6,812 nucleotides of DNA from Desulfatitalea sp. (GCA_013041835.1 JABDRH010000289.1:1-6812); one strand, 5' to 3'. Positions 1 to 6,073 are shown, numbered from the stretch's first letter. The notes: generated by a model from the letters alone, not told the origin. Numbers and translations are program-made.

Positions 1-407
1 ACAACGGCATGGGAGGCCTCGGCTTGATCCTCATGTCCATCATCGCTCCCTTGGCTGCTGTCATCGTTCAGATGGCCATTTCCCGCTCCCGGGAGTACCA
101 TGCCGATGCCGTGGGCGCTCGCCTGGCCGGCGGCAGCAACGGATTGGCACGGGCCCTGGAAAAATTGGGCGCCTATAGCCGCCGCCTGCCCATGCAGGCC
201 AATCCCGCCACGGCCCACATGTTTATCGTAAACCCCTTGTCGGGCCGGAGCCTGTCGAGCCTTTTTTCCACCCATCCACCCCTCGAACAACGCGTGGCGC
301 GCCTGCGCGGGGTTCGTACCCCGCCGCCCCCGCCTCAAGGAACCAACGGCGCGCGCCGCCCGGATGCTCGGGCGCAGGGCAAGGCATTTTGGGACAATCT
401 GAAATAG
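1..407 (+). CDS. htpX: M48 family membrane zinc metalloprotease HtpX, C-terminal part (5' end outside window)
   Basis: HtpX is an inner-membrane zinc endopeptidase that helps degrade misfolded membrane proteins. The reading frame is already open at the window edge, so only about 134 of the family's usual 280-300 residues are visible, and the HEXXH zinc site lies upstream, out of view. Numbering from the Met at position 9, residues 5-24 form a hydrophobic membrane segment. It is followed by SREYHADAVGARLA (residues 27-40); the Glu of this EYxAD motif (residue 29) is the expected third zinc ligand. The C-terminal STHPPLEQRVARL (residues 87-99) is typical of HtpX and its relatives. The tail is Pro/Ala/Arg-rich and looks disordered. 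The stop TAG at 405-407 is 14 nt before the next gene, so the two may share a transcript. The family is clear; the choice of HtpX over another M48 membrane protease rests on the C-terminal motifs. Confidence 0.85.
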   Translation, partial: NGMGGLGLILMSIIAPLAAVIVQMAISRSREYHADAVGARLAGGSNGLARALEKLGAYSRRLPMQANPATAHMFIVNPLSGRSLSSLFSTHPPLEQRVARLRGVRTPPPPPQGTNGARRPDARAQGKAFWDNLK

Positions 408-421
408 AAAGGAAAAGGCTG

Positions 422-1006
422 ATGATGTGGCGGTGTTTGACCTGCCTGCTCCTTTTGCTGCCGGCAATCGGTGCAAAGGGCCATGCCGATTCCGATATTA
501 TCCGGGCGGCGCGGGCTCAAATCGGCAAGACCAGGGGCTACGATGCCAGCTATCGGCGCCTCCCGTATCCCAACGGTGACGTCCCCCTGGCCAGCGGCGT
601 GTGCACCGACGTGGTCATCCGCACCTTGCGTGCGGCCCGCGGCATGGATCTGCAGCGGTTGGTGCATGAAGACATGCGTGCCCATTTTAAACACTACCCG
701 GAACATTGGGGCCTCTCGTCACCGGACCCGAATATCGACCACCGGCGAGTGCCCAACCTGCAGGTATTCTTCCAGCGGCAGGGATGGTCCCTGCCGCTTT
801 CCCGAAAACCCGAACGCTTTCACCCTGGCGATCTGGTGACCTGCAATGTGCCGGGCAATCGCCCTCACATCATGATCATAAGCGACAAACGAACCGCCAA
901 AGGCGTGCCGTGGGTGATCCACAACATCGGCGCCGGCGTTCGGGAAGAGAACCGGCTCTTCGAATTTCGACTGACCGGGCATTACAGAATAAGCGCACAG
1001 GATTGA
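422..1006 (+). CDS. exported DUF1287 family protein (YijF-like)
   Basis: A 194-residue protein. Residues 1-22 are a signal peptide: a short basic start, a Leu-rich core, and a likely cleavage near AKGHA/DSD. The mature part carries the DUF1287 landmarks: GVCTDVVIRTLR (residues 59-70, Cys61), FHPGDLVTC (133-141), PHIMIISD (148-155, His149) and VIHNIGAG (165-172, His167). A Cys followed by two downstream His residues resembles the layout of NlpC/P60-type cysteine peptidases and amidases, so a cell-wall hydrolase role is possible, but this is inference; the family has no firm function that I know. ATG 422 is chosen because AAGGA (409-413) sits 8 nt upstream. An in-frame TTG at 389 would overlap the htpX end and put charged residues before the signal peptide, and the adjacent ATG 425 is equally possible. 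The gene follows htpX closely and converges with the phosphatase gene. Confidence 0.85.
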   Translation: MMWRCLTCLLLLLPAIGAKGHADSDIIRAARAQIGKTRGYDASYRRLPYPNGDVPLASGVCTDVVIRTLRAARGMDLQRLVHEDMRAHFKHYPEHWGLSSPDPNIDHRRVPNLQVFFQRQGWSLPLSRKPERFHPGDLVTCNVPGNRPHIMIISDKRTAKGVPWVIHNIGAGVREENRLFEFRLTGHYRISAQD

Positions 1007-1036
1007 GTGCCCAGGACCCGGCACGCCGCACTGGAT

Positions 1037-1657
1037 CTATTTCCATGGCTGCACATAGTCAACTTCGGGTCGTTCGTCATCATCGGCGGTCTGGAAAATC
1101 AGCGTCGTGACCGAGGCATGGGCCGGGTAGCCGGTGGGAAAACCAGCCTGGCGCAAGCGTGTCTTGTTTTTGGGAATCAAAGGCCATCCCTTGGCCCACA
1201 GAACCGAGAAGGTGACCACATCACCATGGGTCACGGCCACGACTTGGCCGCCGGGATGGTTGAGACGCGCCATAAGTAAAAAGGCGGCCGTACGCCGGAA
1301 CAAATCGTCGGGCTGTTCGTAGCACGCATCCTGACCCGTATAAATATCGCCGTCCCGGCGGTCGATTTGCACGCTCGGCATGCCCTCGCAGGCCGTGTTG
1401 ACTTCGTTGATGCGCCTTGAAATATGCAGCTTCAGGCCAGGATGAAACTTCAAAATGGCGAGCGCCGTCTGGCGGGCACGCAACATCGGGCTGGAAAAAA
1501 CCGCCTCGATGGGCTTGTCGCTGAAGTAGCGCGCCGTTTCCGCGGCCTGACGCCGGCCATTGTCGCTCAACCGAAAGCGCGGCAACCGACCATAGAGGAT
1601 CCTGCGCGGATTGTGCACCTCGCCATGCCGTACCATATAAACCCGTGTGGGTGCCAT
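1037..1657 (-). CDS. histidine phosphatase family protein (phosphoglycerate mutase-like)
   Basis: A 206-residue cytoplasmic protein of the RHG histidine phosphatase superfamily, which removes or transfers phosphate through a phospho-histidine intermediate. Visible catalytic set: RHGE at residues 10-13 (nucleophile His11, phosphate-binding Arg10), SSPMLRARQTA with Arg60, INEV with Glu85 as candidate proton donor, and VTHGD with His144. The length fits the short cobalamin-phosphatase/GpmB-like branch, but nothing here fixes the substrate: no cobalamin, sugar or nucleotide genes lie nearby. The frame is open upstream to 1891, yet the start at 1657 is preferred because GGAGGG (1662-1667, complement) lies 4 nt upstream and the family motif begins within ten residues. 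A candidate promoter lies further upstream (1719-1748). The 3' end converges with the DUF1287 gene across a 30-nt gap. Confidence 0.87.
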   Translation of the reverse strand: MAPTRVYMVRHGEVHNPRRILYGRLPRFRLSDNGRRQAAETARYFSDKPIEAVFSSPMLRARQTALAILKFHPGLKLHISRRINEVNTACEGMPSVQIDRRDGDIYTGQDACYEQPDDLFRRTAAFLLMARLNHPGGQVVAVTHGDVVTFSVLWAKGWPLIPKNKTRLRQAGFPTGYPAHASVTTLIFQTADDDERPEVDYVQPWK

Positions 1658-1718
1658 CAAACCCTCCACAAAACATGCATCAGTGAAACCACCCGGAGCA
1701 CATACCATATTTGGATCA

Positions 1719-1748
1719 TCCATAGAACACCTGAAAAGCTGTTGACAA
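1719..1748 (-). promoter_or_regulatory. candidate sigma70 promoter for the histidine phosphatase gene
   Basis: On the minus strand, TTGTCA (1743-1748) is followed after 18 nt by TATGGA (1719-1724). The -10 box is imperfect. The distance to the phosphatase start is about 60 nt. Its -35 box overlaps the -35 box of the opposite promoter by five bases. Confidence 0.35.
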
Positions 1749-1771
1749 AGCCTCGTCCTGATTTTTATAGT
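1742..1771 (+). promoter_or_regulatory. sigma70 promoter for the alanine aminotransferase gene
   Basis: TTGACA (1742-1747, consensus -35) and TATAGT (1766-1771, one mismatch to the -10 consensus) are separated by 18 nt. Transcription would start near 1778, leaving an untranslated leader of about 210 nt before the aminotransferase start at 1989. That length is unusual for a simple gene and fits regulation inside the leader. Confidence 0.6.
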
Positions 1772-1801
1772 GCCAATAAAATAGCGGGAGCAGGCCGTTT
1801 C

Positions 1802-1873
1802 ATGAATCTGACATCGTTCAAACTTGTCGCGGCCGCCGCGCGCAGCACGGCTCGGGCGCAAGGCGGCGAATAG
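1802..1873 (+). CDS. putative alanine-rich leader peptide upstream of alaC
   Basis: A 23-codon reading frame begins about 24 nt after the predicted transcription start. Residues 9-14 read VAAAAR and 6 of 23 residues are Ala; codons 10-13 (1829-1840) are four consecutive Ala codons. GGGAG (1786-1790) lies 11 nt upstream of the ATG, a longer spacing than ideal. It precedes an aminotransferase whose E. coli relative makes alanine, and it is followed by competing hairpins, so it may be a regulatory peptide on which ribosomes pause when charged tRNA-Ala is scarce. The caveat is that GC-rich DNA encodes Ala and Arg easily, so the composition could be chance. It is too short for standard gene finders. 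Confidence 0.4.
   Translation: MNLTSFKLVAAAARSTARAQGGE
1832..1867 (+). promoter_or_regulatory. GC-rich hairpin inside the alaC leader peptide frame
   Basis: GCCGCCGCGC (1832-1841) can pair with GCGC (1856-1859) plus GGCGGC (1862-1867), with a 2-nt bulge and a 14-nt loop. The stem covers most of the Ala codon run, so ribosome position would decide whether it forms. Whether it forms in RNA is inferred. Confidence 0.35.
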
Positions 1874-1894
1874 AGCAAAAGCGTCGTACACTTC

Positions 1895-1968
1895 ACGCCA
1901 CGGGTCGTAGCGGTCGGTCCGTGGCGTTCTTCTTTAAGCCCCGGATCGGAAGCGGCGGTCCGGGGCTT
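1895..1968 (+). terminator. tandem hairpins in the alaC leader, attenuator-like
   Basis: Hairpin A pairs ACGCCACGG (1895-1903) with CCGTGGCGT (1919-1927), 9 perfect pairs with a 15-nt loop, followed directly by the T-rich TTCTTCTTT. Hairpin B pairs AAGCCCCGGA (1936-1945) with TCCGGGGCTT (1959-1968), 10 perfect pairs with a 13-nt loop and a short T run. The 3' arm of A (1916-1925) can instead pair with the 5' arm of B (1938-1947) in 9 of 10 positions, including one G-U. This gives the 1:2, 2:3, 3:4 arrangement of amino-acid attenuators. The pairings are seen in the sequence; regulation of alaC by them is inferred. A plain terminator or a different leader switch is also possible. Confidence 0.5.
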
Positions 1969-1988
1969 TCGTATGCAAGGAGAAAAGA

Positions 1989-3212
1989 ATGGAACCACAA
2001 GACAAACCGTCGATTCAGTTTGCCCGGCGCATGTCCCAGTTGCCACCCTACCTGTTCGGCATGATCAACCAGATGAAGATGGAAAAGCGCTGGCAAGGGG
2101 ACGATGTCATCGATCTGGGCATGGGCAACCCGGTGGACCCGGCCCCCGAACCCGTCATTTCCAAGCTGGTGGAAGTGGCCAACGATCCCAAGACCCATCG
2201 CTACCCGGTTGCCTACGGCATGCGGAACCTGCGTCTGGAGATTGCCAAAACCTACCAAAAGGATTACAACGTCACGCTGGATGCCGATAATGAAGTGCTG
2301 TGCACCATTGGTTCCAAGGAGGGGATTTCCCACCTGTGCCTGGCCATCATCGGTCCCGGCGATACGGTGCTGGTGCCGGCACCGGCGTTTCCGGTGCACA
2401 TATACGCAGCCATCATCGCCGGCGGCAGCGTGCTGCGCATTCCCCTGGAACAGGAGGATATCTTTCTCACGCAGCTAGAGACCATGTGCGCCAACGTCTA
2501 CCCCCGACCCAAGGTGTTGATTCTCAACTATCCCCATAATCCCACCGGTGTGCTGGGTAGTATGGCGCTGTACGAGCGGGTGGTCTACCTGGCCAAGAAA
2601 TATCACTTCATGGTGATCCATGACTTTGCCTACAACAAAATCACCTTTGACGGATACACCGCGCCAAGTTTTCTGCAAGTGCCTGGCGCCATGGACGTGG
2701 GGGTGGAATTCGGCTCCTTTTCCAAATCGTACAACATGGCCGGTTGGCGCCTGGGCTATTGCGTGGGCAACCAGGAGATCATCAATGGATTGCGCAAAAT
2801 CAAAGGATACTACGATTACGGCATCTTTTCGGCCATTCAAATCGCGGGAATCGTGGCATTGCGCCACTGTGATGCGGATGTGACCCGTCAGGCGCATATT
2901 TACCAAAACCGGCGGGATGTGCTGTGCGAAGGCCTGGAACGTATCGACTGGCCGGTCGATCGCCCCAAGGCCGGCATGTTCGCCTGGGTGAAAATACCGC
3001 CGCCCTTTGACCGCATGGGCTCCATGGACTTCTCCATTGAGATGATGAAGCGCGCCAACGTGGCCCTGGCCCCAGGCATCGGCTTCGGCGAAGAAGGTGA
3101 AGGCTACCTGCGCATCGCTTTGGTGGAGAACGAACACCGCATCCGGCAGGCCCTGCGCCAGATGAAGCGCGCCATGAAAGAGCTGGAACCGACGCTAACG
3201 CAAGGATCATGA
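1989..3212 (+). CDS. alaC: AlaC-like class I/II PLP-dependent aminotransferase
   Basis: A 407-residue cytoplasmic aminotransferase, full length for the family. It closely resembles E. coli AlaC (glutamate-pyruvate transaminase) in stretches such as LPPYLF (18-23), TIGSKEG (106-112), PVHIYAAIIAG (135-145) and SKSYNMAGWRLG (245-256). PLP-site residues are visible: Asn184 in NPTG, Asp212 and Tyr215 in HDFAY, Schiff-base Lys246, phosphate-binding Arg254 and the substrate-carboxylate Arg375 in YLRIAL. The expected reaction is pyruvate + glutamate to alanine + 2-oxoglutarate, though relatives act on other amino acids, so the substrate is not certain. AAGGAG (1977-1982) lies 6 nt before the ATG. A strong promoter, an alanine-rich leader frame and attenuator-like hairpins precede it. 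terC follows 26 nt downstream, probably on the same transcript. Confidence 0.9.
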   Translation: MEPQDKPSIQFARRMSQLPPYLFGMINQMKMEKRWQGDDVIDLGMGNPVDPAPEPVISKLVEVANDPKTHRYPVAYGMRNLRLEIAKTYQKDYNVTLDADNEVLCTIGSKEGISHLCLAIIGPGDTVLVPAPAFPVHIYAAIIAGGSVLRIPLEQEDIFLTQLETMCANVYPRPKVLILNYPHNPTGVLGSMALYERVVYLAKKYHFMVIHDFAYNKITFDGYTAPSFLQVPGAMDVGVEFGSFSKSYNMAGWRLGYCVGNQEIINGLRKIKGYYDYGIFSAIQIAGIVALRHCDADVTRQAHIYQNRRDVLCEGLERIDWPVDRPKAGMFAWVKIPPPFDRMGSMDFSIEMMKRANVALAPGIGFGEEGEGYLRIALVENEHRIRQALRQMKRAMKELEPTLTQGS

Positions 3213-3238
3213 AAAAAACAAATTATTAGGGAGGTGCC

Positions 3239-3943
3239 ATGGCGGATGCATTGGCCTTGCTGGCCCTGCTGATCGGTCTGGAACTGGTGCTTGGGGTGGA
3301 CAACATTTTGGTGATCGCCATATTCGTGGGCCGCCTGCCCGAGGCCCAGCGACAGCGGGCACGGGTAATCGGTTTGGCACTGGCGATGGTAGCGCGCATC
3401 GCCCTGCTCGGCCTGGTGGTCTTCCTGGTGGGCATGACCCGGCCCCTGATCGGTTCCTACTCCGCCCGCGACCTGATCCTGCTGGCCGGCGGTCTTTTCC
3501 TGCTTTATAAAGCAGTCACTGAAATCCACCATACCATCGCACTGACCGACGAAACGACGCAGGCCGGAAAGGTCGACACCTTCGGCAAGGTCATCGGCCA
3601 GATCGTTTTGCTCGACATCGTCTTTTCCATAGACTCGGTCATCACCGCCGTGGGGCTGACCAACCAACTGTGGATCATCATCACCGCTGTTATTCTCTCA
3701 TTTGCAGGCATTCTCTTCTTCGCCCGGCCCATCGGGGACTTCATCCTGCGCCATCCGGCCCTGAAGATCCTTGCCCTGTCGTTTTTGATCACCATCGGCG
3801 TGACCCTTTTCATGGAAGGACTGCACAAACACGTCCCCAAAGCATACATCTATCTGCCCATGGGATTCGCCCTGGCAGTGGAGATACTGCAGATGTGGTA
3901 CGAGAACAACCGACGCAAGCGGGAGCGCGCCAAAGAAGCATAG
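3239..3943 (+). CDS. TerC family integral membrane protein
   Basis: A 234-residue inner-membrane protein of the TerC/YgdQ/YoaE family, here as the bare membrane domain without CBS domains. About seven hydrophobic segments are visible, near residues 4-30, 44-66, 77-92, 118-142, 145-163, 174-192 and 203-220. The two diagnostic acidic motifs lie in membrane segments: ELVLGVDN (15-22) and LLDIVFSIDSV (124-134). Their Asp and Glu residues are the likely ion-binding sites. The tail is strongly basic (NNRRKRER, 223-230), consistent with a cytoplasmic C-terminus. Family members have been linked to tellurite resistance and to manganese export; there are no other ter genes here, so metal-ion export is the better guess. 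GGGAGG (3229-3234) lies 4 nt before the ATG. It follows the aminotransferase gene by 26 nt on the same strand. Confidence 0.9.
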   Translation: MADALALLALLIGLELVLGVDNILVIAIFVGRLPEAQRQRARVIGLALAMVARIALLGLVVFLVGMTRPLIGSYSARDLILLAGGLFLLYKAVTEIHHTIALTDETTQAGKVDTFGKVIGQIVLLDIVFSIDSVITAVGLTNQLWIIITAVILSFAGILFFARPIGDFILRHPALKILALSFLITIGVTLFMEGLHKHVPKAYIYLPMGFALAVEILQMWYENNRRKRERAKEA

Positions 3944-3996
3944 GTATTGGTGTGAATTCAAGCCGTTGGAGACGAATTGAGCGGCCATCGCCGCAT

Positions 3997-4014
3997 TACA
4001 GATGCAAATCTGTA
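3997..4014. other. short inverted repeat with GNRA-type loop
   Basis: TACAGAT (3997-4003) and ATCTGTA (4008-4014) enclose GCAA, giving 7 perfect pairs with a GNRA tetraloop in the 127-nt gap between terC and the glycosylase gene. No T tract follows, so it is not a standard terminator. It may be a 3'-end stabilising hairpin or chance. Confidence 0.3.
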
Positions 4015-4070
4015 GCAATGGAACAACGGTATCATTTCCTTTTCCAGTCCGACACTGTTTAAGGCTACCC

Positions 4071-4508
4071 ATGCGCTTGTGGTCGTTGCATCCAAAATAT
4101 TTAGACGCGAAAGGCTTGGTCGCACTTTGGCGTGAAGGGTTGTTGGCTCAACGGGTATTAGCCGGAAACACAATTGGTTATAGGAATCATCCGCAACTGG
4201 AAAGATTTAAAAAAACAGTCAATCCTTTAGGCGCAATCGCTACCTATCTGAGATTTGTCGTAAATGAATCGGAAACTCGCGGATATCGCTTTGATAAAAG
4301 CAAGATTAACAACGGAAAGTGGCGTGGCAAAATTCGTGTGACTTCCGGTCAGCTTGATTATGAATTTAAGCATTTACTCAAGAAGATCGAGCAAAGAGAT
4401 CCGAAACGGTTCGCGGATCAAAAGGGAATCCAAGCGGTAGAGCCCCACCCGATGTTTTCCAAAACACAAGGCGGTACGGCACCCTGGGAGATTATCCCCC
4501 CAATGTAG
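4071..4508 (+). CDS. pyrimidine dimer DNA glycosylase / endonuclease V family protein
   Basis: A 145-residue protein of the T4 endonuclease V (DenV) family, which cuts the glycosidic bond at UV-induced pyrimidine dimers and then the DNA backbone as an AP lyase. The N-terminal MRLWSLHPKYLD and ALWREGLLAQ (18-27) match bacterial members known to me. Arg21-Glu22 align with T4 Arg22-Glu23, the Glu being catalytic. Also conserved in this branch are YRNHPQLERF (37-46), RGYRFDKSKI (70-79) and QLDYE (94-98). The start at 4071 is preferred over an in-frame ATG at 4002 because family members begin at MRLWS and the N-terminal amine is the nucleophile; AAGG (4061-4064) is a modest ribosome site. Codon use is more A/T-rich than in terC or alaC, suggesting transfer. 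The last codons and stop overlap the left end of repeat E1. Confidence 0.85.
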   Translation: MRLWSLHPKYLDAKGLVALWREGLLAQRVLAGNTIGYRNHPQLERFKKTVNPLGAIATYLRFVVNESETRGYRFDKSKINNGKWRGKIRVTSGQLDYEFKHLLKKIEQRDPKRFADQKGIQAVEPHPMFSKTQGGTAPWEIIPPM

Positions 4509-4735
4509 CAAAAACCGGAGGGCTTTAAAGCCAAGTCGTCAAATAACTAAACTCGATTGCGCCGAGTTTGGGTTCATCGGCAAGGCGTATGCCTTGCGTT
4601 GCATATCGAGATATGCGGCCTTGTAGGCAACACAACAGACGGACCAAAGATCAAGCAAAGCGGTTTAATTATTTTAATGCCGAGACCCTTAACTCGTGCG
4701 AACCCATGGCCACATGTCTTTTGCATCATTGGGGG
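4497..4735. repeat. structured palindromic repeat, copy E1
   Basis: The ends are inverted repeats: CCCCCAATGTAGCAAAA (4497-4513) against the complement of TTTTGCATCATTGGGGG (4719-4735), 15 of 17 matching. Inside lie further inverted repeats: GGCTTTAAAGCC (4521-4532), AAACTCG/CGAGTTT (4549-4569), GCAAGGC/GCCTTGC (4580-4597) and GCATATC/GATATGC (4601-4616). The left 45 nt (4498-4542) align without gaps to 6075-6119 of copy E2, about 34 of 45 identical by eye. The block 4697-4714 aligns to 6142-6159 at 16 of 18. The middle is about 130 nt longer than in E2. No open frame of note and no clear target-site duplication is visible. It could be a MITE-like non-autonomous mobile element or a structured RNA family. 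Confidence 0.6.
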
Positions 4736-4781
4736 TGGGGCAGGGGGAAGGGTAACGACCTTTCCCCCTGCTTCTCCCCAA
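4729..4781. other. long GC-rich hairpin between convergent genes
   Basis: GCAGGGGGAAGGG (4740-4752) pairs with CCTTTCCCCCTGC (4759-4771) over 13 positions with one G-U and a 6-nt loop. The stem extends outward through TTGGGG (4729-4734) and CCCCAA (4776-4781) with a small internal loop, about 22 pairs in all. It overlaps the right end of E1. It lies between the 3' ends of the glycosylase and the PhlG-like gene and could stop transcription from both sides, but neither strand has a T tract after it. Confidence 0.5.
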
Positions 4782-4798
4782 CATCCACATGCTGTCTA

Positions 4799-5422
4799 TT
4801 ACTTTCCAGTATTCTGATGATACAATTCCGGAAGGAACCTTTTTAAATCCTGCATTTCAGTCAACACATGAAGTTTGAAAGCAAACTTGAACGAAGGAAA
4901 TGGCAAGGACGGATCCGGCTTCTCCGCTGCCATTTTAGGGATTACAAGTGTCGAGCGCAGCTTGATGCCACGCGGCGTTGGTATAGCCTTATGAACGAGC
5001 GATGCCACTTTCACTTCATGTTGATTCTCATCTAAAACATACGTGGTCCCGTCCTTTGGATCCGCGTAAAGTTCAGTGTAATACGGCCAAATCATTTCCT
5101 TGATCAAAACACGCATCTCGCCACTGGGCGACGTTGTCGTTACAGCATCGAAATGAAGCAGGGGACACCATATCCTGTAGTAATCAGCCATATTGAACAT
5201 CCAAAATAGCCACATCCTGTATGTAATACCCTCTATTACCTGCTCAACAACGACTTCCTCCATTTCACCACCTGACGCATCGAGCGCGTTGAGCAAATAT
5301 TCGTGTCCCGTTGGGGCCGGCGCCAGATTTGGGGTGTCAAAAGGCGTTTTCAGGTCCAGTGCAACTGCGTTTGCCGTAAAAGTCAAACAAATCAAGATAG
5401 CCAAACTGAGTCTTCGCTTCAT
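4799..5422 (-). CDS. exported DAPG hydrolase (PhlG)-like protein
   Basis: A 207-residue protein with a signal peptide at residues 1-21 (basic MKRR, hydrophobic core, likely cleavage near ANA/VA or AVA/LD). The mature part resembles the 2,4-diacetylphloroglucinol hydrolase family: a segment of aromatics and Met (69-78), then YRIWCPLLHFDAV (82-94), SLVHKAIPTPRG (141-152), and KLHVLTEM...LKRFLPELY (184-201). Candidate metal ligands are His90, Glu109, His144, His185 and Glu189; the final HxxxE spacing fits the zinc site of PhlG as I recall it. PhlG cleaves a C-C bond in an acylated phloroglucinol in the cytoplasm. Here the protein is exported and shorter, so the substrate is open. AGGAGG (5432-5437, complement) lies 9 nt upstream of the ATG. 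It stands alone, converging on the glycosylase gene. Assignment is by motif memory only. Confidence 0.6.
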   Translation of the reverse strand: MKRRLSLAILICLTFTANAVALDLKTPFDTPNLAPAPTGHEYLLNALDASGGEMEEVVVEQVIEGITYRMWLFWMFNMADYYRIWCPLLHFDAVTTTSPSGEMRVLIKEMIWPYYTELYADPKDGTTYVLDENQHEVKVASLVHKAIPTPRGIKLRSTLVIPKMAAEKPDPSLPFPSFKFAFKLHVLTEMQDLKRFLPELYHQNTGK

Positions 5423-6073
5423 ACAATACTCCCTCCTGTTTCGATGATTGATATTGAATGCCGCACGCTAGCCGTGGGCTTGCCGCTTTTGGCATAAGCG
5501 ATTCGACGCATGACCCGCAATGTTCTGGGCCATCTGACCGAACCTTGCCATGAGCGTCCGAAAATTTGCCGCCATTGGGGCTGAAACAACCCCGGGTATC
5601 GGAAAACCGCTGTTGTTTGTGGTTGCTGAATCAAATCACAAATCGCTTAAAGAAAAGAACTTTTAGTACATTTCAATCACAACAGCAGCAAAAGGAATGG
5701 GGAACATTAGCTTTTTTTGACTTTCTGAACGAAGGCTTAAATAATTGGGTGTTTCTACCCATCCATCAACAGCGCATTGAGATGACAGACAGGAAGTTAT
5801 CCCATGAATATCCCCCACCGGCGCCAAACGCAGGTTTGGGCTGTCAATAGATTGTCCAAGATTTATTCAAAAGCAAAACTGCCTGGATAAACCTTTTCTC
5901 TCTTTTCATTCAGCCGGTGAGGCTGATCATCATAAAGCCTTACTTAAAAGCGTCAAGATCGGTGCTTCCGCTCGTCCTCGAATTAACGGCAAAATGCGAA
6001 GCCAAACCGTTAACCGTTAGCGAGATTTTGGTCTCAAGTATTTCTATCGCAATGAAAAGTCAAGTGTTTTTTT
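5423..6073. other. 651-nt A+T-richer stretch without a convincing gene
   Basis: Several frames of 60-95 codons are open here but none has a ribosome site, a recognisable motif or coding-like composition. Small inverted repeats are seen: TGGGT/ACCCA (5746-5761), CCAAAC/GTTTGG (5824-5839), TCAGCC/GGCTGA (5910-5926), and TTAACGG (5983-5989) with CCGTTAA (6007-6013), the latter followed by a second CCGTTA. A segment at 5818-5845 resembles part of the PhlG-like gene (5317-5338), which may mark a decayed duplicate. The stretch presumably also holds the promoter of the PhlG-like gene, but I cannot place it. Confidence 0.5.

Noticed and set aside
1007..1024. GTGCC/GGCAC hairpin between the convergent DUF1287 and phosphatase genes
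   Set aside because: Only 5 pairs with an 8-nt loop and no T tract on either strand; too weak to call a terminator.
1658..1891. In-frame upstream extension of the phosphatase (78 more residues)
   Set aside because: It has no family similarity, crosses the divergent promoters, and the start at 1657 has a far better ribosome site.
4497..4735. Integron attC site
   Set aside because: The ends lack the RYYYAAC/GTTRRRY core sites and no integrase gene is present.
4557..4846. Two overlapping plus-strand frames of 86 and 92 codons in E1 and the hairpin
   Set aside because: They read through inverted repeats and the 3' end of the opposite gene, with no ribosome site and no protein-like composition.
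5565..5580. Another possible copy of the repeat end (TTTGCCGCCATTGGGG)
   Set aside because: It needs an insertion and a substitution to match and has no partner end nearby; likely chance.
5419..5634. 71-codon minus-strand frame upstream of the PhlG-like gene
   Set aside because: It runs over that gene's ribosome site and start, and shows no motif or ribosome site of its own.
5566..5850. 94-codon plus-strand frame
   Set aside because: TTG start without a ribosome site, Gln-rich low-complexity content and no recognisable family.
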